Made by a program: the position numbers and the translations under genes. From Breznakiella homolactica (GTDB taxonomy: Bacteria; Spirochaetota; Spirochaetia; Treponematales; Breznakiellaceae), in the NCBI RefSeq assembly GCF_016616095.2, contig NZ_CP067089.2:3224001-3288000 (forward strand): DNA of 64,000 nucleotides, given 5' to 3'. How positions within the stretch are numbered: position 1 is the stretch's first letter; each line of letters begins with the position of its first letter. Positions 16,499 through 25,782 of this stretch are shown piece by piece. Below the pieces are notes generated by a model. The model had not been told where the DNA came from and ran no database searches. It was given only the letters and a program-made list of their open reading frames with translations.

Positions 16499-16805
16499 GG
16501 ATAGAACCGAATCTTTCAAGCCGGAACGCACCGGTGAATTACCGGCACTGCGGGCCCTGGCTTTACCAGTACGGTCCGGGTACATTCCTGTTTAACCGGC
16601 TCGGCGCTGCCCTTAAAAGAAGGCTACTTATATCCGAAGGACATGAGCTCTCGTTCCGGCCCCGCTTCGCGCGGCTTCCGCTGCCATGTAAAATGCAGGT
16701 GCTCTATTGCGGCGGGGGCCGGGTATGGGAGAAGGCTTCTCCGATCCGGTGCCGGCGGTTGCCGGAGGTTCTGCCCATAGGGTATGATGGCAGCGGAGGC
16801 TGAAG
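16499..16805. other. 307-base gap without a convincing gene; contains a GC-rich inverted repeat
   Basis: The gap holds no frame with family resemblance. CCGGCCCCGC near 16658 can pair with GCGGGGGCCGG near 16712, enclosing a loop of about 45 bases. Several shorter CCGG palindromes lie near 16525. It may be a structured leader of the next gene or decayed sequence. It lacks the conserved core of the elements at 11190 and 54236. Confidence 0.4.
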
Positions 16806-17558
16806 GTGTATTATATTCTGGCTATTTTACCCTATTTGATTCAGCTGGCCTGTGTCATCCATGTCTTCAGGACAGGCCGGAACACAACGTGGATCTGGGT
16901 TATAATTTTTCTTCCATACATTGGAGGCATCGCCTACCTGCTGGCCGAAATTCTGCCGGATCTCCGCACAAGAAAATCACTCCATGAAATCAGTGACATT
17001 GTGGTTTCCACAATAATGCCTTCCCGTAAAATCGATAAGCTCAAAAGTGAAGCCGAATTTACTCCTTCATTCCAGAACCGCAAAGCCCTGGCGGATGAGT
17101 ACCTTGCTTCGGGATATTTTGAGGAGGCGGTACGGCTCTACGACGCACTGCTTACGGGTCACGAAAAAAATAACCCCTCATGCCTGCTTATGAAGGCAAA
17201 AGCCCTGTACGGTCTCAAACGGTATGAAGAAGCCGCCGGTACCGTCAAGGTTCTGGAGGAAACCGGATTTGTTTACAGCCGGGAATCGGAAGTCCTCATA
17301 AAACTCAAAATAGCGGAACACATCCAGGACAAGGCATCGGCGGACCTTCTGTATGAGCAGTTCAGAAAGAAATTCAGCAGTTTTGAAATTAATTATTATT
17401 ACGCTGAATATCTGATAGAACAGGGCGAAACCGGCAAGGCCGAATCCATCATAAACGAAGCGGCGGAAACCAGGGACCACCTGAGGAAAAGCCGGATCAA
17501 ATTTGAGCGGAAATGGGCGGACAAAACCGTCGCCTTAAGAAGGAAAATAAAAAAATAG
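16806..17558 (+). CDS. Membrane-anchored TPR-like protein with PLDc_N-type N-terminus
   Basis: A 250-residue protein starting at GTG 16806 after a GCGGAGG site. The first 50 residues form two membrane segments with the pattern LACVIHVFRTGRNTTWIWVIIF and GGIAYLLAEI, which is that of the PLDc_N (cardiolipin-synthase N-terminal) domain. Residues 80-240 are helical TPR-like repeats (LADEYLASGYFEEAVRLYDALL and similar). The protein probably anchors a scaffold to the inner membrane. The stop shares a base with the next start at 17558, so the two are coupled. Function unknown. Confidence 0.75.
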   Translation: MYYILAILPYLIQLACVIHVFRTGRNTTWIWVIIFLPYIGGIAYLLAEILPDLRTRKSLHEISDIVVSTIMPSRKIDKLKSEAEFTPSFQNRKALADEYLASGYFEEAVRLYDALLTGHEKNNPSCLLMKAKALYGLKRYEEAAGTVKVLEETGFVYSRESEVLIKLKIAEHIQDKASADLLYEQFRKKFSSFEINYYYAEYLIEQGETGKAESIINEAAETRDHLRKSRIKFERKWADKTVALRRKIKK

Positions 17559-18070
17559 TGGCTGTATTGGAAACCCCGCGGCTTTTCCTCAGGGAAATGG
17601 TGCCCGGAGACAAAGCCGCGCTCTGCCGGGTCCTGTCGGACGAAGAATCGATGCGGCATTATCCCCACGCTTACAGCGAAGCGGAAGTGGAAAACTGGAT
17701 CCGGGAAAATACCGAACGCTACCGGGTCAACGGTTTCGGTTTGTGGGCTGTGGTCCTGAAAAGCGACGGGTCCTGCCTGGGGGACTGCGGCATTACCCTT
17801 CAGAATATCGACGGGGAAACCCTGCCGGAAATAGGGTTCCATATTATCAGGGAATACTGCGGCCGGGGATACGCCAGCGAAGCCGCGGCCGTGTGCCTTG
17901 AATACGCGGTGAAGACCCTGGGGTTTCCGGCGGTCTATTCCTACTCACGGTCTGGTAACGTCGCGTCCCAGCGGGTTTCCGAAAAAATCGGCATGAAAAA
18001 AATAAAAACGTACCGCAGAAACGATATAGAATATACCGTGATGGCGAGACTCCCATTGACCTTCCCTTAA
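17558..18070 (+). CDS. GNAT-family N-acetyltransferase (RimJ/RimL-like)
   Basis: A 170-residue acetyltransferase. It has the LETPRLFLREMVPGD start of the RimJ/RimL group, the acetyl-CoA loop REYCGRGYASEAA and a terminal SQRVSEKIGMKKI motif. GTG 17558 overlaps the stop of the preceding gene by one base and puts LETPR at the usual distance; TTG 17567 is an alternative. These enzymes acetylate ribosomal-protein N-termini, antibiotics or small amines; the substrate is not visible here. Confidence 0.88.
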   Translation: MAVLETPRLFLREMVPGDKAALCRVLSDEESMRHYPHAYSEAEVENWIRENTERYRVNGFGLWAVVLKSDGSCLGDCGITLQNIDGETLPEIGFHIIREYCGRGYASEAAAVCLEYAVKTLGFPAVYSYSRSGNVASQRVSEKIGMKKIKTYRRNDIEYTVMARLPLTFP

Positions 18071-18093
18071 GGGGAGGGTCTACAATATCGTAT

Positions 18094-18558
18094 ATGAAAA
18101 AAGAAACCGTTTGTCCTGAATGTTACTCCGGCGGTCCCCGGGCAACCCCGGTAAAGGGCGCCCGGGAGTGTCTTGAAAAACACCGGCAGTACCGCTGTTC
18201 CCGGTGCGGCCGGCTTATCTGTATCGATGTCCGGGGCGAGAAAAAGGCCCGGTGTTTTATGCCCTTCGGTTCCGCGGAGACGGCGCTGCTTTACCTCCGG
18301 GCCGCGGAGGTCCTGTCCGGAAAATCCTGCGGTATCTATGAGCTTATCTACAGCCGCGGGGACAAACGGTACCGCATATTTGAAAACGCGGAGGAGCGTG
18401 ATACTTTTCTGCGGAAAAATCCCCGGGTACGGTGCCTCCGGGATACGCCGGTATTTACCGGGGCCCGGTATAAACCGCCGAAACCGGAACAGCTGATGTA
18501 TCCCGGCCTGGAACAGATAAACCAATATCTTTTGGAAAAGGATAATCAGGGAGACTGA
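18094..18558 (+). CDS. Small Cys-rich protein, zinc-ribbon-like, unknown function
   Basis: A 154-residue protein that I do not assign to a family. The N-terminal part has paired cysteines, CPEC near residue 7 and CSRC near residue 35, as in a zinc ribbon. The middle has a YRIFENAEERDTFLRKNP stretch and the end is Pro-rich (ARYKPPKPEQLMYPGL). No signal peptide. It follows the acetyltransferase by 23 bases and ends 73 bases before the convergent efflux gene. Confidence 0.6.
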   Translation: MKKETVCPECYSGGPRATPVKGARECLEKHRQYRCSRCGRLICIDVRGEKKARCFMPFGSAETALLYLRAAEVLSGKSCGIYELIYSRGDKRYRIFENAEERDTFLRKNPRVRCLRDTPVFTGARYKPPKPEQLMYPGLEQINQYLLEKDNQGD

Positions 18559-18631
18559 CCGTGCCGCGGCGGGGAAAATCCCTGAATATTGAATTTTTGT
18601 GCTTTGCGGGATTTGCGGTCAGCGTATACCG

Positions 18632-20089
18632 TCAGCCGCCTAGAACGTTTTCCAGCTGAAGCGCCAGGTACAGGGCGCTGAGTTCTTCCTGGAGCAGGGC
18701 AACGCGCTGGGCGTACCAGTCCAGTTCCTGGATAAGCACTTCCCGTTCTCCGCCGTACCCGGCGTTCCATTCGTTTTCGGCCTGTTCTTTTTTTGACAGG
18801 GCCGCATGCATCTTTAATTCCAGGTATTCCTGCTTGCGTTTCGATACTTCCAGCTGAAGCAGTGTCCGGTCGAGGAATTCCTCCATGTCCCGCCAGCCCT
18901 TTTCCTCCTCCAGCCGTGCCTGGATCAGTTCCTCTTCGGTTCCGGCGATGCTGTGGTATATACTGCCGCCGTCAAACAGCAGGCTCCGGATCCCCAGGGT
19001 AGCGGTAAAATTTCCGTTGTTGTCCTTCCGCCAGTCATCTTCTATAAAGGGAAACCGCGGCCCAGCGTAGGAAAGCTGGAGGAACACCCCAAGCTCCGGT
19101 TTTCCGTAAAACTGGCCTTTCGCGGCGGCGAGTTTTTTTTCATGCGCCTGGGTCTGCAGGGACAGCAGTCTGAGGCCCGGGTTCTGGGCGTGAATCCTGG
19201 ATAACAGTTCGTCCTTGTGTTCCCGGGTATAGCCAAGGCTTTCCCGGACCGCCGCCGCCTCGGGCAGCCGTACCCCGGAAAGGTCAAGGCCGGGCAGTCC
19301 AGCCAGGGTTTTCAGGGCAAGGAAATTCCGGCCCTGGTTTTCCAGAAGGCTGTATTCTCCCAGGGTCACTTCGGCGGCCAGCATCCGGGCTTCCAGAAGA
19401 TCCGTCCGGAGCAGGAAACCCCCGGCATAGCTTTCTTCTGAAATATGAATGAGACGGTCGGCGCAGATACGCTGCTCTCCGAGGATTGCCTGCATTTCCC
19501 GGAGATACGCCAGACCATAGAGATACACGTCCAGCATGGTCTCAAGGCTGCGCCTTTCATATTCAACCTGGATCAACGCCGCCCGGCTTCCCAGTTCCGC
19601 GGCCTTGATGGAATTGCTGATCCTGCCCCAGGTAAAAACAGGCTGCTCCAGGGTCACCCCGAATTCGTAATAGGTATTTTCGGTAAGACGGATTTTAAAA
19701 TCCTCCAGGGGAAGGGCCGGAATATCAATGGGTATGGTCGTTCCCGGCAGGCTGGGTATTGTTACGGGGATTGTGCCTCCGGGGAAAATGGATCCCTGGT
19801 CAATGGTAAAGGTCTGGGGATTGGTCATGTAGCTCAGATTTGACATTAAGCGGATGTCCGGCAGCCGGGAGGCTTTTGCCGCGGAATGGAGAGATTGGGC
19901 AGCCCGGCTTTTGCTTTCCGCGGAAAGTATCCCGGTGTTACCCCGGAGGGCCGCCTGCAGCAGGCTTTCCCGGTCCCACAGGGAAACCTCGTCCGCCGCG
20001 GTTTGGCCCGAGAGATTCATGGAACACAATAAAACAGAAAATACCGCGCAGAAGACGGCTTTTTTCCCGAAGGATTTTTTCTTTTTCAT
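18632..20089 (-). CDS. TolC-family outer-membrane efflux protein
   Basis: A 485-residue protein with an N-terminal signal peptide (KAVFCAVFSVLLCSMNLSGQ). It has two related halves rich in long helices, for example the repeats of AAQSLHSAAKASRLPD and AHEKKLAAAKGQFYGKPELG, as expected for the alpha-barrel of TolC. ATG 20089 starts the gene, which points away from the HlyD and RND genes at 20249 and 21334. Together they would form a tripartite efflux pump across both membranes. The gene is read from the divergent control region at 20090-20248. Confidence 0.9.
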   Translation of the reverse strand: MKKKKSFGKKAVFCAVFSVLLCSMNLSGQTAADEVSLWDRESLLQAALRGNTGILSAESKSRAAQSLHSAAKASRLPDIRLMSNLSYMTNPQTFTIDQGSIFPGGTIPVTIPSLPGTTIPIDIPALPLEDFKIRLTENTYYEFGVTLEQPVFTWGRISNSIKAAELGSRAALIQVEYERRSLETMLDVYLYGLAYLREMQAILGEQRICADRLIHISEESYAGGFLLRTDLLEARMLAAEVTLGEYSLLENQGRNFLALKTLAGLPGLDLSGVRLPEAAAVRESLGYTREHKDELLSRIHAQNPGLRLLSLQTQAHEKKLAAAKGQFYGKPELGVFLQLSYAGPRFPFIEDDWRKDNNGNFTATLGIRSLLFDGGSIYHSIAGTEEELIQARLEEEKGWRDMEEFLDRTLLQLEVSKRKQEYLELKMHAALSKKEQAENEWNAGYGGEREVLIQELDWYAQRVALLQEELSALYLALQLENVLGG

Positions 20090-20145
20090 AATCGTTATTT
20101 TCCGAAAATAATCCCCCTTACTCCTTCATTTCCGGAGCAATATTC

Positions 20146-20170
20146 TGTACTATGTACAATAATATATAAT
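20146..20170 (+). promoter_or_regulatory. Efflux-operon promoter with a TetR/MarR-type palindrome
   Basis: A consensus -10 box, TATAAT, lies at 20165-20170. The inverted repeat TGTAC-TAT-GTACA lies at 20146-20158, where the -35/-10 spacer should be. No good -35 is seen. A palindrome in the spacer is a common operator position for TetR- or MarR-type repressors, but no such gene lies beside it. Confidence 0.5.
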
Positions 20171-20248
20171 AATCCCGCGGAGGAGAAGTGTATTTCTGAT
20201 TTTTCACCAGAGACGGCGCGGACCCGGTCGGGATAAAGGTACAAAAAG

Positions 20249-21337
20249 ATGAAATCCGGTAAAAACCTGAAGCGTTCTCCGGTTAAAATTGTGATTTTCG
20301 CGGTCCTGGCTGTGCTGTTTGCCGCCGCAGTGTGGTCGATACTCCGCAAGGACCGGGAAACAACCCAGGAGTTTCTTGCTCCCGTTATTACCATAAACCC
20401 AGTGCTGGGCAGCATTGAAAAAACCATACACATCAGCAGCCAGGTTGAAACCGGCCGGCTCATTACATTGGTCCCCCGGGTCGCGGGAACACTGGTTTTT
20501 CTGGACGCCAATCCCGGCGCCCAGGTAACGGCGGATCAGCTCCTTGCCCGCATCGATTCCGCTCCGTACGATCTTACGTTTCTCCAGGCCAAGGCGGCGT
20601 ATACCACGTCAAAGTCAACCTACGACCGGATAAACGGCTTATACCAGAACCAGGCCGCTACCCGGCAGAATTTTGAGGAAGCCCGGGCGGCCTATGAGGC
20701 GGCTAAGGCTCAGTTCGAACTGGCGGAACTCAACCTCGACTATACGAACGTCCGTGCCCCCATGGACGGCATCGTGCTTATGCGTCACGGTACCGAAGGC
20801 GGGCTGGTGGACACCGGTATGCCTCTGGTAACCATCGGCGATCTGGGCGACCTCAGGATCAAAGCCGCGGTGCCGGAAATTCACTACCGCTTTTTCGCGG
20901 AGAACTGGGAATCCATGGAAGTGCGACTCACCGTCCGGGCCCTGGAAGGGGAGACCTTCATCCTGGAGCCCCTGAGCCTCGCGCCGTACATATCCCCGGA
21001 AAACCGGAGTTTCCTGGTGGAGTACGTGATTCCCGAAGGGGCGGAGCGGGGGCTGCGGCCCGGAATGTTCGCCAATGTCTCATTTATCCTGGAACGCCGG
21101 GAGGATGTGTATTATCTGCCCTTCCGGGTTCTCGGCTCCCGGGACCGCCTCTGGTACGCGGATGAAAACGGCGAGGCCCAATTCGTCCAGTACAGTCCGG
21201 CCTTTTTTAATGAGGATGTTTTTGAAATACCCCGGGAGTTAAGCCGCCGCAGCTATATCCTTGAAGGCCAGCATTTTATTACTCCGGGCCAGAAGCTCAA
21301 CATCCTTTCCGAAAACCCCGGGGTTTCCGTTCAATGA
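20249..21337 (+). CDS. RND efflux periplasmic adaptor (HlyD/MFP family)
   Basis: A 362-residue adaptor with one N-terminal membrane segment (IVIFAVLAVLFAAAVWSIL). It has a split lipoyl domain (VPRVAGTLVFLDANPGAQV and APMDGIVLMRHGTEGGLV) around a helical hairpin (LQAKAAYTTSKSTYD, FEEARAAYEAAKAQFEL). A beta-barrel and membrane-proximal domain follow. It links the RND pump encoded at 21334, whose start it overlaps by four bases, to the TolC-like protein encoded divergently. Confidence 0.92.
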   Translation: MKSGKNLKRSPVKIVIFAVLAVLFAAAVWSILRKDRETTQEFLAPVITINPVLGSIEKTIHISSQVETGRLITLVPRVAGTLVFLDANPGAQVTADQLLARIDSAPYDLTFLQAKAAYTTSKSTYDRINGLYQNQAATRQNFEEARAAYEAAKAQFELAELNLDYTNVRAPMDGIVLMRHGTEGGLVDTGMPLVTIGDLGDLRIKAAVPEIHYRFFAENWESMEVRLTVRALEGETFILEPLSLAPYISPENRSFLVEYVIPEGAERGLRPGMFANVSFILERREDVYYLPFRVLGSRDRLWYADENGEAQFVQYSPAFFNEDVFEIPRELSRRSYILEGQHFITPGQKLNILSENPGVSVQ

Positions 21338-24300
21338 AAATCGCCGATTTTTCCATAAAGCATCCGAAGATCATTCTTATGGTCCTTATTGTTCTTCTGG
21401 TATTCGGCGTTCTGGCCGCGTTCAGCCTCAACAGGAATCTCATCGCCAATCTCAGCCTGCCTACGGTGGTGGTGGTTACCACCTGGCCCGGGGTCGGCCC
21501 GGCGGATATTGAGCGTGAAGTCACGGACCCTCTGGAAGATGCCCTGGGCACCTTAACGGGTCTTAAGCAGATGACTTCTGTTTCCAGGAATTCGGTGTCC
21601 ATCATCACCCTGGAACTCGATTACAATGAGGAGACAGACCGCAGGATTCCGGAAATCCGGGAAAAAATAAACGGCGTCACGGACCAGCTTCCTTCCGATA
21701 TTCCCGCGCCGCCCAGTATTCTCCAGTACTCCACGGATCTTCTGCCGGTTATGACAATCCTTGTGGAAGGTGAGGGCAGCCGGAGCGAATTGTCGAAGTA
21801 CTGCAAAGATGAATTGATCCCGACCCTTTCCCGGGTCCCCGGGGTTGCCCAGGTAAATATGAACGGCGACAGCCGCGATGTGGTTGAAATCACCGCGGAT
21901 ATGGACCGGATCAGGGCGCTCCGGCTTTCCCTGCCGGATATCTCCCGGACCATAAGCGCTTCCAATGTATCACTCCCCGGAGGCGACGGGATTTACCACG
22001 GGTACAGTCTCAATATCCGTACCGAAGGACGGTACGAATCCCTCCGGGACATCGAGGACCAGGTTCTCGCGTTCAGGGACGGCCAGTATATCCGGCTCAA
22101 AGACGCGGCGGAAGTTGCCGTCCGGGAAGACCGGCGGACGAATTACGTTATCGCCGACGGAAACGATTCCCTGGTACTTTCGGTGATTAAGCAGAGCGAC
22201 GGCGACAGTATCGCCATCAGCGGGAATATCCGCGAGGCCCTCGGTAAGATCGAAGCGGAACACGCCGGCGGGCTTTCCTTTGTGTACCTTAAGGACGACA
22301 GTGAAAATATTTCCATGTCCATAAATTCCGTTATTGAATCGGCCGTTATGGGAGCGATTCTCGCGGTGGTTATCCTTTTTATATTTCTCCACAACCGGAA
22401 TACCACATTCATCGTTGGGCTATCCATACCCCTGTGTATTCTGTTTGCCCTTATCGGGCTGTGGGCGAAAGGTTCGAGTCTCGACCTCATGACATTGGGG
22501 GGCCTTACCGCCGCCATCGGTATGATCGTGGACTGTTCCATTGTGGTTCTCGAAAATGTCCAGCGCCATTTTGACGCGGGGATGGACCGGAAGAAAGCGG
22601 CTTCCCTGGGGACCGATGAGGTGGGTATGGCCGTGGTCGCGTCAACCACAACGACCCTGGCGGCGTTTTTTCCTTTGCTGTTTATCACCGGCCTGGCGGG
22701 GCTCATCCTCAAGGATGTGGCCTGGACCATTATCTTCGCGCTGTTCAGTTCCATGCTGGTGGCCATCATCGCGGTGCCCTTCCTCTGTTCGCTCTTCCTC
22801 AAAAAGGATACTAAAAAAACCGTGGGAACCAGAATCGCCCGGCGGGTCGAAGGGTTTATGAGCTCCCTTACCCAGGGATACCAGAATCTTCTCCGGGGCG
22901 CCCTGGCCAACAGAAGATCCTTTCTTCTGGGGACCTTTGCGCTGCTGGTCCTGAGCATCCTCTCTTTCCGCCTCCTGGGATTTGAATTCCTCGCCCAGAC
23001 GGATATGGCGGAACTGGAAATCGATATTGAAACCCCCGGCGGATATACCCTGGAAATGACCAGAGATAAAGTGCTCCGCCTTGATGAGGAAATAAAAAGA
23101 ATTCTTCCTGATGAAGTTGAATCGTCGTATTTTGTGGTGGGGCAGAGCGGTTCCTTCGGGTCGGGGGTTGAGCATAACCGGGCATACGGTACCCTTAAGC
23201 TCACCGGTGTAGGGCAGCGGAAACGCCACGTTACCGAAATCATAAACCAGCTGCAGCATGAGATTCCCCGGATCATCCCGGATATCAACGCGTCGTTCAG
23301 GAACGGCGGTGTTTCTAACCTGCTGTCCATGGCTACCGGCGGCGAGGGGTTTGTGGTCAACGTTTACGGGAACAGTATGGATACGGTAATCGCCGCGGCG
23401 GAGCAGGTGCAGGAATACATGGCCCGGGATCCAAATGTGGTTGATACGGATATTAACATCCGGTTCAATCAGCAGGAAATGACGGCGAAACTTCTGCATC
23501 AGTATCTGGGGACCATGGGCCTTTCATCCTACGAAGCGGCTATGACAAACCGGATCGTTTTCAACGGCGTAAATTTGGGGACCTTTTACGGTGAGGATGA
23601 TAACTATCCCATTGAGCTCAGGACGAGCCTCTCCAACGGGGAGATTCCCCAGGATGTACTCTACGGTCTCAGTCTGGGTTCCCCGGAAGGAAGCAGCATT
23701 TCCTACGCCACCTTCGCCGAGCTCAGGACCGGGGAAACCATGTCCAGCATCAGCCACAGGAACAAATCCCGGTCCCTCACGGTGAGCGCCGCCCTCCGGG
23801 ACCCCAACGTCAGGGAAACCTCCCGGCGGGTACAGGATCTGCTCAGCACCAGGGGCCTCGTTCCCGGGGCAAGCTGGGAAATCGGCGGGACCACGGCGGA
23901 AATGCTGTCATCCTTCCAGTCCCTGGCGGTGGTCCTGTCCATAGCGGTGTTCCTGGTTTACACGGTAATGGTTATCCAGTTTGAACGTTTTACCCAGCCG
24001 CTGCTGGTTATGTCTTCGATTCCCTTTACCATGATCGGTGTCAGCGCGGGGCTGCTTATCTTCGGTTCGTCCCTGAGCATTGTGTCGCTCCTGGGCATCG
24101 TTGCCCTTGCGGGAGTTGTGGTAAACAACGGTATTGTGCTTATCGATTACATAAACCTGCTCAGGGACCGGGATAAGATGCCTCTGGAAGAAGCGGTCCT
24201 TACCGGCGCCGCTTCCAGGCTCAAACCAATCCTTATGACCACCCTGACCACCCTTCTCGGAATAATTCCCCTGGCCATCGGTACCGGGGAAGGGTCGGAG

Positions 24301-24489
24301 ATTTACTCCCCCCTGGGGCAGAGCATTTTCGGGGGACTCTTCAGTTCAACATTCATAACCCTGTTTTTTATCCCCGTGATTTATCTGATCACCGAAAAAA
24401 GACGGGAACGGAAACAGCTGGAAAAATCGCGGGAAACCGGGGAAAGCGGCGGCGGGATACAGAGCGATCCGGAGCCCAATCCGGAATGA
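21334..24489 (+). CDS. RND efflux transporter (AcrB/HAE1-like)
   Basis: A 1051-residue proton-driven pump with 12 membrane segments and two large periplasmic loops. TM1 is followed by the PTVVVVTTWPGVGPADIEREV motif. TM4 reads GMIVDCSIVVLEN, so of the two Asp residues found in AcrB (DD) only the first is kept and the second is Cys. TM10 reads GVVVNNGIVLIDYIN, without AcrB's Lys. These changes are common in the wider HAE1 group outside proteobacteria. The last 25 residues are a charged tail. It exports drugs, detergents or lipids; the substrate is unknown. Confidence 0.92.
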   Translation: MKIADFSIKHPKIILMVLIVLLVFGVLAAFSLNRNLIANLSLPTVVVVTTWPGVGPADIEREVTDPLEDALGTLTGLKQMTSVSRNSVSIITLELDYNEETDRRIPEIREKINGVTDQLPSDIPAPPSILQYSTDLLPVMTILVEGEGSRSELSKYCKDELIPTLSRVPGVAQVNMNGDSRDVVEITADMDRIRALRLSLPDISRTISASNVSLPGGDGIYHGYSLNIRTEGRYESLRDIEDQVLAFRDGQYIRLKDAAEVAVREDRRTNYVIADGNDSLVLSVIKQSDGDSIAISGNIREALGKIEAEHAGGLSFVYLKDDSENISMSINSVIESAVMGAILAVVILFIFLHNRNTTFIVGLSIPLCILFALIGLWAKGSSLDLMTLGGLTAAIGMIVDCSIVVLENVQRHFDAGMDRKKAASLGTDEVGMAVVASTTTTLAAFFPLLFITGLAGLILKDVAWTIIFALFSSMLVAIIAVPFLCSLFLKKDTKKTVGTRIARRVEGFMSSLTQGYQNLLRGALANRRSFLLGTFALLVLSILSFRLLGFEFLAQTDMAELEIDIETPGGYTLEMTRDKVLRLDEEIKRILPDEVESSYFVVGQSGSFGSGVEHNRAYGTLKLTGVGQRKRHVTEIINQLQHEIPRIIPDINASFRNGGVSNLLSMATGGEGFVVNVYGNSMDTVIAAAEQVQEYMARDPNVVDTDINIRFNQQEMTAKLLHQYLGTMGLSSYEAAMTNRIVFNGVNLGTFYGEDDNYPIELRTSLSNGEIPQDVLYGLSLGSPEGSSISYATFAELRTGETMSSISHRNKSRSLTVSAALRDPNVRETSRRVQDLLSTRGLVPGASWEIGGTTAEMLSSFQSLAVVLSIAVFLVYTVMVIQFERFTQPLLVMSSIPFTMIGVSAGLLIFGSSLSIVSLLGIVALAGVVVNNGIVLIDYINLLRDRDKMPLEEAVLTGAASRLKPILMTTLTTLLGIIPLAIGTGEGSEIYSPLGQSIFGGLFSSTFITLFFIPVIYLITEKRRERKQLEKSRETGESGGGIQSDPEPNPE

Positions 24490-24516
24490 TCGATCGGCGG
24501 CCGGGAGCGGCTGCGG

Positions 24517-25245
24517 TTATTCCTGGGGCTGTTTCGTTTTATATATTGTTATTGCGTCCAGGCTGCCGCGGTATTTAATAAGATCCTTCATGGGAAAAGG
24601 CGCTCCGTGGCCTGGGTAAATAGTAACGGCGCCGCTGCCGGTCATTTTGTCCCAGGAATCCCGGTACGCGTCCGGGTCCTCAATCCAGATTATTTTCCGC
24701 TTAACACTCGGAACGCCGTTCATTGCCGCGTCACCGCAGAACAATCTGCCGTCAGGAGTTATAAAGCCGATGGAATCCCCGGTGTGTCCTGGCAGGGACA
24801 GGATGGTGAAGGGAATCCCCATTTCCCGCAGATGCTGGGTTTTTCCGTCCCAGAGCAATGCTCTGTCCCCGGCGGATACCGCCGGAAACTCGTGGCCGCC
24901 GCTGCCCGTCAAAGCCATGGCTCCGACGAAAAACCTGGCAGCCAGGCCCGGGCATCCGCCCCGGTTTTTGTTGTGTCCCAGGAGCAGCCGTTCCGGAGTT
25001 TCTTCATGCATGATTACGGGAACGTCCGTGTCCGCCAGGAGATCCCCGAGAAATCCCACATGGTCGTCATGGGCATGGGTTACAAAAATAACCCGAATAT
25101 CATCCAGGGCTATTCCGGCGTTTATAAGCTTGCGCCGGAACCGGCTATAACCGCCCGGGTACCCCGTGTCTATGATAAGGTATCCGCGGGGCGTTTCGAT
25201 AATATAATTATTCGCAATTATGTTTCCGAGGTTCAGTATCTTCAC
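24517..25245 (-). CDS. MBL-fold metallo-hydrolase
   Basis: A 242-residue cytoplasmic protein with the metallo-beta-lactamase fold. The zinc motif HAHDDH lies near residue 58, LPGHTGDS near residue 151, CGDAAM near 168 and a final YPGHG near 210, so both metal sites look complete. It is likely a hydrolase of lactones, thioesters or similar compounds. It overlaps the YcxB-like gene by four bases on the minus strand, so it is the last member of that run, but its base use is GC-rich like the rest of the window and unlike its partner's. Confidence 0.88.
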   Translation of the reverse strand: MKILNLGNIIANNYIIETPRGYLIIDTGYPGGYSRFRRKLINAGIALDDIRVIFVTHAHDDHVGFLGDLLADTDVPVIMHEETPERLLLGHNKNRGGCPGLAARFFVGAMALTGSGGHEFPAVSAGDRALLWDGKTQHLREMGIPFTILSLPGHTGDSIGFITPDGRLFCGDAAMNGVPSVKRKIIWIEDPDAYRDSWDKMTGSGAVTIYPGHGAPFPMKDLIKYRGSLDAITIYKTKQPQE

Positions 25246-25775
25246 GTTCTCTTTTTTCCTTTGATTTTATCCCCATAATTATTTTTTATGAATGTTACCA
25301 AACTGTCATATTCTTCTTCGTCCCTCAGGAATCGTTTTTTTATGGCTTTGGCGGTATTGGTTCCCATAAAAAGATAAATAGAATCCTTATCAAATACTAT
25401 TTTATATATGTTCCCATGATTTAATATGGAGCTGCCGCTTTCCGAAGTAACAAGGATTTGCTCTTCATTGATCGTATACTCACATTCTTCGGCTATCAAT
25501 TTATTTGTCTCAAAGGATTTTCTGTATATTCTTTTTGAATTAAACATCACCAGCAAGACAATTAATAGAGCCGCAAAACCGACTATCACAACTAATGTTG
25601 TCGTGTCTCTCAGAGAAATACCTTTTGTAAAATACTTTAAATAAAAAGTAAAAATGAATAGGATCAGGCAAAAATTAATAATTATTTTTCTCGTGAAAAA
25701 AACACTTTTTAACGCAACCCTTTGGGCCTGGACAAAATCATCAAAGTTTAATGCTCCGGTAAATTTATATTCCAT
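25242..25775 (-). CDS. YcxB-like membrane protein
   Basis: A 177-residue AT-rich gene. The N-terminus (LNFDDFVQAQRVALKS) is followed by two membrane segments (about residues 30-47 and 60-77). A soluble C-terminal domain has the YcxB-like pattern CEYTINEEQILVTSESGSSILNHGNIYKIVFDKDSIYLFM. Proteins of this type have a PH-like fold facing the cytoplasm; function unknown. It lies eight bases behind the vWA-like gene and shares its low GC. Confidence 0.7.
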   Translation of the reverse strand: MEYKFTGALNFDDFVQAQRVALKSVFFTRKIIINFCLILFIFTFYLKYFTKGISLRDTTTLVVIVGFAALLIVLLVMFNSKRIYRKSFETNKLIAEECEYTINEEQILVTSESGSSILNHGNIYKIVFDKDSIYLFMGTNTAKAIKKRFLRDEEEYDSLVTFIKNNYGDKIKGKKRT

Positions 25776-25782
25776 AAATCCG

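Noticed and set aside
16534..16803. 89-codon open frame in the gap before the TPR-like gene
   Set aside because: No ribosome site, Arg/Leu/Gly-rich composition typical of non-coding GC-rich DNA, and no recognisable pattern; recorded only as an unexplained gap.
18094..18558. Cys-rich protein considered as an IS1595-type transposase fragment with zinc ribbon
   Set aside because: There is no DDE-type domain, no terminal inverted repeats and no target duplication around it, so it is kept as an unknown zinc-ribbon-like protein.
22143..23360. Long minus-strand open frame (405 codons) opposite the RND transporter
   Set aside because: The RND gene on the plus strand is complete and coupled to the adaptor gene. 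The antisense product is Ser/Arg-rich and low in complexity, and has no ribosome site.
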